From Flavobacterium sp. LC2016-23 (GTDB taxonomy: Bacteria > Bacteroidota > Bacteroidia > Flavobacteriales > Flavobacteriaceae): a DNA stretch of 64,000 nt. Below, in pieces: positions 33,813 through 42,255 of the stretch. The notes under the pieces were generated by a model. The model ran no database searches. It saw only the letters and a list, made by a program, of their open reading frames with translations, and was not told where the DNA came from. The position numbers and the translations under genes were made by a program. The stretch covers positions 150,596 to 214,595 of the forward strand of contig NZ_WKKE01000006.1 in the NCBI RefSeq assembly GCF_009674775.1, written 5' to 3'. Each line of letters opens with the position of its first letter. Within the stretch, counting starts at the first letter, position 1.

Positions 33813-33876
33813 CAGCTCCGCGAAGTCTTCATCGACACTGCGCAAATGTATTTGACTTTGCGCCATTTTAGAAATA
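33813..33876. repeat. Diverged 64-base block shared with 30342-30405
   Basis: See the partner at 30342. On the minus strand an open frame from 33866 reads MAQSQIHLRSVDEDFAELG and runs into the start of the lipoprotein gene, so the two overlap. It may be the last part of a lost toxin gene. Confidence 0.6.
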
Positions 33877-33979
33877 ATTCGGATAGTGGACAATCTTTTT
33901 AAATCAAAAAACTTTAAGGGTAATGGAGTGGGAGATTACTATCGAAAGAAAAGAAATTAATGTATAATTTCGGGTTTTT

Positions 33980-35008
33980 TTATAACCTCATCGTAGATTC
34001 CCTTTCAATAATATGAGTCGGCAATTCCACAATCTGATGAACCACCGGAATGTGTTCTTTTATCTGGGCGATTTCATCAATTAAAATGGAGGCTGCACGA
34101 TATCCGATATCGTAGCCGGGCTGATCGATTGTGGTTAGTTTTGGGGAAATTACGGTGCTCATAAACCAATTGCTGAATCCAAAAACGGCAACCTGTTCGG
34201 GAGTTTTTATTTTTTTGTCATTAAAATATTTAATAATTCCGATGGCCACCAGATCCGTAACGGCAAAAACAGCATCCACATCCTTGTGATCGGCCATTAA
34301 TTTTTCGGCATTTTCGTAACCGTCTTCAAAATCCGTATTGTGATCACAAACATAGACCAAAGAAGGATCGTACTTTATGTTATGGTCTTCAAGTGCTTTT
34401 TTATAGCCTAAAAAACGGTCAATAGAATTCTGGGGAACATAAGAACCACGAAAATGCGCAATTTTTTTGAATCCTTTTTCTATTAAATACGTTACGGCAT
34501 CATAGGCAGCTTTCATGTCATTGATAACTACTTTGGAACAATCGACACGTTTGGCAATTTTATCAAATAAAACCACCGGCGTATTTTTTCGGATGGCTTC
34601 GTTGATGTGAAAAAAATCATCAGTTTCATTAGAGAGTGACATCAAAATACCATCCACTCTTTTTTGCAACAACAGGGCAACCTGTTTTTTTTCCAGTTCA
34701 TATTTTTCACTGGACTGAAGGATAATAACCAGATAGCCTCTTTTCTCCGCCTCTTCCAGAATGCCGTTCAGGACGCTGGAAAAAAAGTGATGCACCGTTG
34801 CAGGAATAATAACCCCAATCGTTTTGGTTTCATTGGTTCTGAGGTTTACCGCAACAGAGTTTGGCATATAATTCATCTTATCGGCCATTTCAATCACTTT
34901 TGCACGGGTAGTTTTACTAATATCAGTATACCCTTTTAAAGCTTTTGAAACCGTAGTGACAGAAATTCCCAATGCCTCGGCGATATCAATTAATTTTGTA
35001 TCATTCAT
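33980..35008 (-). CDS. LacI family regulator of the trehalose cluster
   Basis: 342 residues with the LacI helix-turn-helix and hinge (KLIDIAEALGISVTTVSKAL, then NYMPNSVAVNLRTNET) followed by the periplasmic-binding-protein-like sugar domain (TIGVIIPATVHHFFSSVLNG; DAVFAVTDLVAIGI). It is divergent from the TonB receptor, and two copies of the sequence CGAAAACGTTTT lie between the two genes. It should repress the receptor-MFS-trehalase genes until the sugar or its phosphate binds. Confidence 0.92.
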   Translation of the reverse strand: MNDTKLIDIAEALGISVTTVSKALKGYTDISKTTRAKVIEMADKMNYMPNSVAVNLRTNETKTIGVIIPATVHHFFSSVLNGILEEAEKRGYLVIILQSSEKYELEKKQVALLLQKRVDGILMSLSNETDDFFHINEAIRKNTPVVLFDKIAKRVDCSKVVINDMKAAYDAVTYLIEKGFKKIAHFRGSYVPQNSIDRFLGYKKALEDHNIKYDPSLVYVCDHNTDFEDGYENAEKLMADHKDVDAVFAVTDLVAIGIIKYFNDKKIKTPEQVAVFGFSNWFMSTVISPKLTTIDQPGYDIGYRAASILIDEIAQIKEHIPVVHQIVELPTHIIERESTMRL

Positions 35009-35168
35009 GAAATAAATATACTAAAAATTACGAGAGTTCGATGTGAAAATTATGAAAGGCAATATTAGTAAAGATTTTTCAAAAATGGGAAGCCTTGTGT
35101 ATTCTAAACAATCGTCATTGCGTACTTCGCGGTTAAATTAAACCAGTTTTTCTAAAAAAAATAATTTT

Positions 35169-35204
35169 CGAAAACGTTTTAGGTGTTTTCGAAAACGTTT
35201 TCGA
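35169..35204. promoter_or_regulatory. Pair of LacI-type operators
   Basis: CGAAAACGTTTT occurs at 35169-35180. The second site (35189-35204) extends to a perfect 16-base palindrome, TCGAAAACGTTTTCGA. Centres are 22 bases apart, two helical turns. The sequence TAATTTCG (35208-35215) may be the -7 box, which would put the second operator in the promoter spacer. Confidence 0.8.
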
Positions 35205-35284
35205 TTGTAATTTCGTAGTCAGGTTTTAATTAGTTAGTAAGTTTACACTAACAAGTATAAATTTTACTAACCAAACCAAAAAAA

Positions 35285-37924
35285 ATGAAACTCATCAACT
35301 CGTATGCAGGCCGACTATTTTTAATGTTGTGCCTAATTTCTGTACCAAACCACTTGTTTGCACAGGAGAAAAATACTATTTCCGGAAAAGTGTTCGACGA
35401 AAGCGGACAGACTGTGCCCGGAGCCAATGTATCCTTAACAGGAGCCGATCAGACTGTGACTACCGACGTAAACGGAACCTATTTGTTTTCGAATGTTGCT
35501 GCCGGAACATATACGATTTCAGCAACAAATGTCGGCTATAAAAGCTTCACGAAAAAAGTTACTGTAAAAGAAGGAGAAGCAGTAGTTGAAAATTTGTTTT
35601 TAGAAACAGAATCGCAAAACTTAAAAGAAGTAGTGGTAACGGGTTCATCCAGTCCCAGATCGAAGCTCGAATCGAGTGTGGCGATTACTTCGATGGGAGC
35701 GAAAGCCATTGAAGACAGGGCTCCGGCAAGTACGGCAGCTTTACTTCAGACCATTCCCGGATTTGTGGTGGAAGCCTCAGGAGGTGAAATCGGAAACAAC
35801 CTTTTTGCAAGGGGAATTCCATCTGCCGGAGCGTATGAATATGTACAAATCCAGGAAGACGGATTGCCTGTTTTTGAAGATGGTGCTTTGCAATTTGCCA
35901 ACGCGGATACTTTTTACAGACTGGATGAAACGGTGAGTAAAATGGAAGCGGTTCGTGGAGGATCTGCCTCAATTTTTGCCAACAATGCGCCTGGTGGAAT
36001 CATCAATTTTATTTCTAAAACAGGGCAAAATGATTTTCAGGGAAAAGCAAAGTTTTCTACCTCAGATTACGGAATGTTCAGAACCGATCTTAATCTGTCT
36101 GGGGCTTTAATTCAGGACAAATTATTTTTTAATATCGGTGGTTTTTACAGAGCCGATAATGGAGTGAGAAATACCGGATTTACAGCCAATAAAGGAGGTC
36201 AGATCAAAGGAAACCTAACCTATAAATTTGACGATGGCGATTATTTAAGAGTGAACTTCAAGCACCTTGACGACAGAAATACTTTTTACCTGCCCATTCC
36301 ATTAAAAAGCAATAACGGAAAAATCGAAGGTATCGATGGTTTTAATCCAAATTATGGAACTTTGACTTCTGTGAATTTCAGTCATCTGAACGTGCCTCAG
36401 TATGGCGGCGGAACTTTTAGTGCCGATTTAGAAGATGGTTCACATCCGGTAATCAACTCTGTCGGAGCGGAATTCAAAAAGAAAATATCGGATAAAGTAA
36501 CTTTTAAAAATGCCTTTAAACAAACGGCTATCGATTTGAATTATAATGCCATTTTTCCAAATGGAGGTCCGTGGACACAAGATGCCTATGCCACAGGAGT
36601 TCAGAATACAACTGCATCCAATCTGAATTTTACGTATGTAGACAATGGAGCAGCTGTTGATCCAAACGCATTAATCATGAGAGCCGATCATTGGTACATT
36701 CATAAAAAAATGAACAATTTCGCGAATAATTTCTCTTTTGCTTTTGATTTAGATCCTGTAAAACTGACCGCCGGATATTATTATTCGAACTGGAAATCAA
36801 ACCAATACTGGAACTGGAATTCGTATCTGGTTGGCGTTTCAGACAATCCGAGATTGTTAAATGTAGAAGACAAAACTACGGGAGTAAACCATACCTGGAA
36901 CGGAGTGGAAAGAATCACCTGGCTGGAAAGAGATGCACAAACGAAAGGCGTACTGAATGATATTTATGCGGATGCTGAAATTAAAGCAACCGAAAATCTG
37001 ACTTTTAATGCCGGGGTACGATACAATAAAGACAAGTATTCCGGATACAGGGACAATGCCCGTTTTTTTGCAGAGAATTTGGGAGTGCTGGATAACAATA
37101 CTGCCGATGATGCGGTTACCACCGTAAAAGGAAACCCTTATACCTATTGGAGATATGATGTAAGCGAATTGTCTTATACAGGTGCTGCAAATTACAAATT
37201 CAATGATAATATGGCTTCTTACGTTCGTTACAGCCATGGTTTCAGATCTCCGATTGAAGAATCGTTTTATGACAACGCAGCTGATTTAAGCAAGCTTGAA
37301 AATACAAAAGTGAATCAGTTGGAATTAGGGTACAAATATTCCGGTTCGTTCTTCTCTGTGAATGCCAACGTATTTCACATGAATCTGAAAAATGTTGCTT
37401 TTACGGATATCTTATCAGACGGAAGTTCTGAAAATAAATTTGCCGATGTAAACAATATTGGTCTTGAAGTAGAGACGAATGCAAGATATGAAATCGTAAA
37501 CCTGAATTTTACCTTCACCGTTCAAAAACCGGAATACGATAATTTCACCGGTTCTAATGCGGACGGTTCTACTTTTGATTTTAATGGAAATACCGCACGA
37601 AGAATTCCTAAATTTTTCTGTAACCTGAGACCTGAAGTAAATATCACCAAAGATTTTACAGCGTACGTACAATTCTCGTATTATGATAAAAAGTTTACCA
37701 ATCAGGATAACAAACAGGTTTTACCGGCTTACAAAGAAGTGGGAGCAGGTTTAAATTATACGTACAATAACCTTCGTTTTGCAGTAGACGCATCGAATTT
37801 ATTCAATGAGATTGGTCTAACGGAAGGCGACCCTAGACAAACCACATCGGCAGCAAGCGATGTGTTTATGGCAAGACCTATTTTAGGACGTGCTTTTAGA
37901 TTTTCGGTAGCCGTTAATTTTTAA
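35285..37924 (+). CDS. TonB-dependent receptor, probably for trehalose or a related glucoside
   Basis: The 879-residue protein has a signal peptide (cleavage near LFAQE), a carboxypeptidase-like regulatory domain (about 30-110; GKVFDESGQTVPGANVSLTG), the TonB box region (LKEVVVTGSSS), a plug (about 130-250; AVRGGSASIFANNAPGGIIN) and a 22-strand barrel ending in aromatic FRFSVAVNF. There is no SusD partner, so it is a stand-alone receptor. The substrate is inferred from the MFS and trehalase genes that follow and from the LacI regulator ahead of it. Confidence 0.92.
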   Translation: MKLINSYAGRLFLMLCLISVPNHLFAQEKNTISGKVFDESGQTVPGANVSLTGADQTVTTDVNGTYLFSNVAAGTYTISATNVGYKSFTKKVTVKEGEAVVENLFLETESQNLKEVVVTGSSSPRSKLESSVAITSMGAKAIEDRAPASTAALLQTIPGFVVEASGGEIGNNLFARGIPSAGAYEYVQIQEDGLPVFEDGALQFANADTFYRLDETVSKMEAVRGGSASIFANNAPGGIINFISKTGQNDFQGKAKFSTSDYGMFRTDLNLSGALIQDKLFFNIGGFYRADNGVRNTGFTANKGGQIKGNLTYKFDDGDYLRVNFKHLDDRNTFYLPIPLKSNNGKIEGIDGFNPNYGTLTSVNFSHLNVPQYGGGTFSADLEDGSHPVINSVGAEFKKKISDKVTFKNAFKQTAIDLNYNAIFPNGGPWTQDAYATGVQNTTASNLNFTYVDNGAAVDPNALIMRADHWYIHKKMNNFANNFSFAFDLDPVKLTAGYYYSNWKSNQYWNWNSYLVGVSDNPRLLNVEDKTTGVNHTWNGVERITWLERDAQTKGVLNDIYADAEIKATENLTFNAGVRYNKDKYSGYRDNARFFAENLGVLDNNTADDAVTTVKGNPYTYWRYDVSELSYTGAANYKFNDNMASYVRYSHGFRSPIEESFYDNAADLSKLENTKVNQLELGYKYSGSFFSVNANVFHMNLKNVAFTDILSDGSSENKFADVNNIGLEVETNARYEIVNLNFTFTVQKPEYDNFTGSNADGSTFDFNGNTARRIPKFFCNLRPEVNITKDFTAYVQFSYYDKKFTNQDNKQVLPAYKEVGAGLNYTYNNLRFAVDASNLFNEIGLTEGDPRQTTSAASDVFMARPILGRAFRFSVAVNF

Positions 37925-37949
37925 TTTGAGTTAGTTAATTGATAGTTTG

Positions 37950-37985
37950 CCAAATGCTGTTGCCAAAACAGCATTTGGTATTTTT
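37950..37985 (+). terminator. Hairpin between receptor and MFS gene
   Basis: A perfect 12-bp stem, CCAAATGCTGTT with AACAGCATTTGG, has a 5-base loop and is followed by TATTTTTG. It would end or weaken transcription after the receptor gene, so receptor expression can exceed that of the MFS and trehalase genes. Confidence 0.75.
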
Positions 37986-38048
37986 GTAACTTTACGTAAT
38001 CCTTCTTTTATAAAGGGATCTTTCTTTATAAAACAAATCCATCCCTTA

Positions 38049-39269
38049 ATGAAAAACCTCGGAATTAAAATAGCGCTTTATCTTAATTATTTTGTCTTTG
38101 CCATTTTATTGAATAGTGTAGGCATTGTAATTTTGAAATCACAGAAAAATTACGGAGTCGATGAAGTACAGGCCAGTATCCTGGAAGCCTTTAAGGATAT
38201 GCCTATTGCGATTGTCTCTTTTTTTATAGCGTCTTTTCTGCCCCGCATTGGCTACAAAAAAGCAATGCTGACAGGTCTTGCCCTTGTAACTTTGGCCTGC
38301 ATTACCATGTATTTCGGAAATTCGTTTGACAGTGCCAAACTCTTATTTGCAACTGTCGGTGTCTCTTTTGCTTTAATAAAAGTTTCTGTGTATTCCTTAA
38401 TTGGTACCGTTACCGAAAACCAAAAGGAACACAATGCCCTTATGAGCAGTATTGAAGGTGTTTTTATGATTGGAATTGCCCTGGCTTATTTTTTATTTCC
38501 GGCTTTTAATGATGAAACCCATCCGGATTCGTGGTTAAATGTATACTGGTTTTTGGCTGGGCTATCGCTATTGTCCTTCCTGTTTCTGTTTTTTACAAAA
38601 TTTGAAACCATTACAGCAACCGCCGGCGCCAATTTTAAAGATGATTTTCTTCAGATGTTTAAATTGATCGCTAAGATGCTTACGGTTATTTTCGTTATCA
38701 GTGTTTTTTTATTCGTCATGATCGAGCAGGGGATTCTTTCCTGGCTGCCCACCTTTAATACCAAAGTGCTGCATTTACCCGAAAACATTAGCATTATGAT
38801 GGCCAGCATTCTGGCAATTTCACTGGCAGTGGGCCGGCTTGTAGCAGGAATAATAACCAAAAAAGTCAACTGGATCTGGGTACTCAGCGTTTGTGTAATC
38901 GCTGCCATGCTGATTGTATATTTTGTACTTCCGAATGTGGTTGGACTTGAAGTGAAAAATATTGATTCCCTTTCCGATATTCCGCTTATTGGATTTGCAT
39001 TTCCGTTAATCGGATTGTTTATAGCGCCCATTTATCCCTTACTGAATTCAATAGTATTAAGCTCCCTGCCGAAAAATCTTCAAAGTTCGATGACAGGATT
39101 AATCGTTATTTTTTCAGCTCTTGGAGGGACATTGGGTTCAAGAATCACAGGCTGGCTGTTTAAAAATGAAGGCCCGGAAAAAGCATTTTATTTCACTTTA
39201 ATTCCGATGTCTTTATTGCTGATCTCCTTTTTTATTCTTAAAAAAATTACCGCAAAAAATGAAATTTAA
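38049..39269 (+). CDS. MFS transporter (sugar importer candidate)
   Basis: 406 residues with about 12 hydrophobic helices and typical MFS features: the loop between helices 2 and 3 (FLPRIGYKKAMLTGLA) and the symmetric second half (AISLAVGRLVAGIITKK). I use the ATG at 38049, since the longer frame needs a TTG inside the preceding hairpin. Its end overlaps the trehalase start by 11 bases, so the two are translationally coupled. It should bring the disaccharide into the cytoplasm, where the trehalase works. Confidence 0.87.
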   Translation: MKNLGIKIALYLNYFVFAILLNSVGIVILKSQKNYGVDEVQASILEAFKDMPIAIVSFFIASFLPRIGYKKAMLTGLALVTLACITMYFGNSFDSAKLLFATVGVSFALIKVSVYSLIGTVTENQKEHNALMSSIEGVFMIGIALAYFLFPAFNDETHPDSWLNVYWFLAGLSLLSFLFLFFTKFETITATAGANFKDDFLQMFKLIAKMLTVIFVISVFLFVMIEQGILSWLPTFNTKVLHLPENISIMMASILAISLAVGRLVAGIITKKVNWIWVLSVCVIAAMLIVYFVLPNVVGLEVKNIDSLSDIPLIGFAFPLIGLFIAPIYPLLNSIVLSSLPKNLQSSMTGLIVIFSALGGTLGSRITGWLFKNEGPEKAFYFTLIPMSLLLISFFILKKITAKNEI

Positions 39270-41124
39270 ATTACATATCAATCAAACCCTTAGTCAGTTA
39301 CTGGCTCAGGAAGATACTGATGGCGACAAGAAGATCACCATTGATGACAAAGGGCCAAAACGCTTTTTGCTCGAAGATGATAAAGGAAACCCGATGGCTG
39401 TTGAAGGAACGTACCAGCTTTCTAACTTATTACAGGAATTGGCCTTGTCCAAAAAAAATAACACTGAGTTTGCCGAAATTAGTTTAGAAGATATAACGGA
39501 AGATCCGGTAGAAAGAATTTCGAGAAAAATAAAAGATCTATACTGGAAAGGATTGACCAGAACGATTGATGCCGCGGGAATAAAAAAGATCCTGGAAGAC
39601 GACAAAATAGTAAATGCAATCTCCTATCTGTATGTTCCGGTCGGAGATTCTTTCGCTTTTAACTATTTTAAAAATTTAGAAGCTGAAAACCCTGCTTTAA
39701 AAGTGGTGCAGTTACCGGAAGACATTTCACCGGAATATGTTTTATCCCTGAATAAAAAACCGGGAATTCTGGCATTGGCCCTTCAAACCAAAAACAGTGA
39801 AACCAGTGGAGTTCCTTTTGTAGTTCCGGGCGGAAGGTTTAATGAAATGTACGGCTGGGACAGTTATTTCATTACAATGGGACTTTTAATAGATGATAAA
39901 AGGGATCTGGCGCTTGGCATGGCAGAAAACTTTAAATACCAGATTGACCATTATGGAAAAATCCTGAATGCCAATCGAAGTTATTACCTGACCCGCACTC
40001 AGCCTCCGTTATATACCTCATTGATTGTTGATATTATCGAAAAGGCAAATCCTGAAAAAGAATGGATTGAAAGACATTTGAAAACGGCTATAAAAGAGTA
40101 CAACACCGTTTGGATGGAGCAGGGGAAAAGACTTACTCCGAATGGGTTAAACCGCTACAGGGCCGAAGGAATCGGGCTTCCGTTTGAGGTAGAAGAAGGA
40201 CATTTTGATGATATACTGGAAAAATATGCGCCAAAATATGGGCTATCAACCCGGGAATTTGAGAAAAAATACCTCGAAAGAGAAATTCTGGATGCTGATC
40301 TGGATCATTATTTTACACATGACAGAAGCATGCGCGAAAGCGGCCACGATACAACAAACAGATTGGTAGGTATTTGTGCCGATTTGAATACAGTGGCGAT
40401 CAACAGCCTGCTTTATAAATATGAAACCGATATTGCTTTTCTGATTGAAACGGTTTTTAATGACCAGTTTCAGTACAATGAAAACACGGTGTATTCCAGT
40501 GATTACTGGCATAAAAAAGCAGCGGAAAGAAAGGAAAAAATCAACAAATTGTGCTGGAACGAAGCCAACGGTCTTTATCTCGATTATAATTTTGAACTCG
40601 AAGAACAGCATTATTTTGAGGCCGCCACAACATTTTATCCGTTATGGGCAAAAATCTGTACGGAGGAGCAAGCCGCTATTTTGGTTCAAAAAACATTGTC
40701 CAAATTTAAAATGAAAGGCGGAATTGCCGGAAGTACTCCATCGTCTATCGCAGCTGTTAGTGAACATGCACCAACCAGACAATGGGATTATCCGTTTGGC
40801 TGGGCGCCGCATCAGATACTATTGTGGAAAGGCTTGTTAAATTATAATTTTCAGGACGAAGCACAGGAAATGATTTATCGCTGGTTGTGGCTTATTACCC
40901 GAAATGCGGTGGATTACAACGGAACGATTCCGGAGAAATTTGATTTGTCTATCAGTTCACATAAAATTTTTGCCGAGTACGGAAATGTCGGAACCGAATT
41001 TAACTACATAACAGAAGAAGGATTTGGCTGGATGAATGCTTCCTACCAATTTGGACTGACACTGCTAAGTTCCGGTTTAAAAGAAAAATTATCCAGTCTG
41101 ACTGATCCGGATACTTTATTCTAA
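39259..41124 (+). CDS. GH37 trehalase, cytoplasmic (neutral-trehalase-like)
   Basis: 621 residues with both trehalase signatures: PGGRFNEMYGWDSYF (190-204) and QWDYPFGWAP (508-517). Trehalase splits trehalose into two glucose units. There is no signal peptide, so it acts inside the cell after MFS import. Residues 19-30 read DTDGDKKITIDD, an EF-hand-like calcium loop that matches the one in yeast neutral trehalase Nth1 (DTDG.xxITIxD). It is longer than the roughly 550 residues of bacterial TreA/TreF because of this N-terminal part. ATG lies inside the end of the MFS gene. Confidence 0.93.
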   Translation: MKFKLHINQTLSQLLAQEDTDGDKKITIDDKGPKRFLLEDDKGNPMAVEGTYQLSNLLQELALSKKNNTEFAEISLEDITEDPVERISRKIKDLYWKGLTRTIDAAGIKKILEDDKIVNAISYLYVPVGDSFAFNYFKNLEAENPALKVVQLPEDISPEYVLSLNKKPGILALALQTKNSETSGVPFVVPGGRFNEMYGWDSYFITMGLLIDDKRDLALGMAENFKYQIDHYGKILNANRSYYLTRTQPPLYTSLIVDIIEKANPEKEWIERHLKTAIKEYNTVWMEQGKRLTPNGLNRYRAEGIGLPFEVEEGHFDDILEKYAPKYGLSTREFEKKYLEREILDADLDHYFTHDRSMRESGHDTTNRLVGICADLNTVAINSLLYKYETDIAFLIETVFNDQFQYNENTVYSSDYWHKKAAERKEKINKLCWNEANGLYLDYNFELEEQHYFEAATTFYPLWAKICTEEQAAILVQKTLSKFKMKGGIAGSTPSSIAAVSEHAPTRQWDYPFGWAPHQILLWKGLLNYNFQDEAQEMIYRWLWLITRNAVDYNGTIPEKFDLSISSHKIFAEYGNVGTEFNYITEEGFGWMNASYQFGLTLLSSGLKEKLSSLTDPDTLF

Positions 41125-41184
41125 AAAAATATTTGTGTCATTTTTAAAACGTCAATTTTGTTTTTGAAAATGTCTTTTAAAGTA

Positions 41185-41224
41185 AAAAAGCTGCTTCCGG
41201 GATTATTCAGGAAGCAGCTTTTAT
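41185..41224. terminator. Bidirectional terminator
   Basis: AAAAAGCTGCTTCC pairs with GGAAGCAGCTTTT across an 11-base loop. It lies between the convergent trehalase and propeller-lipoprotein genes and can serve both. Confidence 0.85.
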
Positions 41225-41226
41225 CT

Positions 41227-42255
41227 TTATTTTTGTTCGCTAATCGCGGCTTTCTTCAGCCTTAATAACCGTATTTTTTTATTGGTATTATCAGCGACGA
41301 AGATACGGTCTTCTAATTGCGCAATACCCAGAATAGTTCCAAAAGGGTTTTCGCCCATTATGTCATTCGCATTAATCCTGGCAGCGTAGGTTTTGTTCAA
41401 AAACTCTTCTTTCGGATAGAATCGTAAAAAATTGACAGCACCCACATTTTCAGAAGTGATGGCCCAGTCGCTGTTAATCGAAACAGCAAGAGGTTTAGCA
41501 TCTGGAAACGGTTTGGTTACTGGATCAATTGGAGTGGTGAGTGAAGCCGCAGCATTGGCACGAATCGAAGCGATATCATAATACAGATAGGCTTTGGCAT
41601 TTCGTCCCGCAACCACCAGATTTCCACCGTCGACCTGCAGGGAATAAAATTCATCATATCCGTTTAAGGTATTTAATTTGGCAATCGGGGCCAGGTCCCA
41701 TTTACTGGTTTCCGTAATTTGGGAGGTTTCAAAAACTTTAATAGTCGTATTTTTTTCCTTAACGAAAACCAACCCGTCTTTTACCGCAACACCAAAAACG
41801 TGTACAAAAGTATTCCACCATTGCCCGTTACCCACAGTACTGATTCCTAAATTGGTCGTTTCATCTAATACAAAAAGGCGCGAATCGACACTTCCGAGAT
41901 AGATTCTTTTATTATCTACGCAAACAGAAGAAAGATTGGTAAAATCGATGTTAGTTGCCCCTTTAGAAAAGGCCGTTACAGATTTTAGATGTTTCAACGT
42001 TTTGGCATCAAAAATTTCAAGGACATTTCCACTGCAGACATATAATTTATCATTGGCAATGGTTATTCCTCTCGGGTCAAGCGTACCTTTCCCGTCTCCA
42101 ATTTGTGCAGCGGTTATGGATGCTTCATCTGTGGGATAATAGTAATATTTATCGTCTGTGGCATTATTTGCATCATCATTATCGTTGCAGCCTGTAAGTA
42201 TCAGAAGTAGTACCAAAAGTACTTTAGGCAGTGTGTAAAGTCTTTTTAATTCCAT
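41227..42255 (-). CDS. Propeller-type lipoprotein
   Basis: 342 residues with lipobox LILTGC and an Asp/Asn-rich linker. Repeated beta-propeller-like units follow: RGITIANDKLYVCSGN, LSSVCVDNKRIYLGSVD, FGVAVKDGLVFVKEKN and ILGIAQLEDRIFVADN. It resembles NHL/YVTN-like propellers that bind protein or sugar on the cell surface. The start codon overlaps the end of the metalloprotease gene by 10 bases, so the two proteins are made together and probably act together. No enzymatic motif is seen. Confidence 0.75.
   Translation of the reverse strand: MELKRLYTLPKVLLVLLLILTGCNDNDDANNATDDKYYYYPTDEASITAAQIGDGKGTLDPRGITIANDKLYVCSGNVLEIFDAKTLKHLKSVTAFSKGATNIDFTNLSSVCVDNKRIYLGSVDSRLFVLDETTNLGISTVGNGQWWNTFVHVFGVAVKDGLVFVKEKNTTIKVFETSQITETSKWDLAPIAKLNTLNGYDEFYSLQVDGGNLVVAGRNAKAYLYYDIASIRANAAASLTTPIDPVTKPFPDAKPLAVSINSDWAITSENVGAVNFLRFYPKEEFLNKTYAARINANDIMGENPFGTILGIAQLEDRIFVADNTNKKIRLLRLKKAAISEQK

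Noticed and set aside
29507..33876. Insertion sequence or prophage in the AT-rich region
   Set aside because: No transposase, integrase or phage structural gene was found; RHS relics and repeats explain the composition better.
37947..38048. 34-residue extension of the MFS transporter
   Set aside because: Its TTG start lies in the stem of the hairpin at 37950; the ATG at 38049 begins directly before the first membrane helix.
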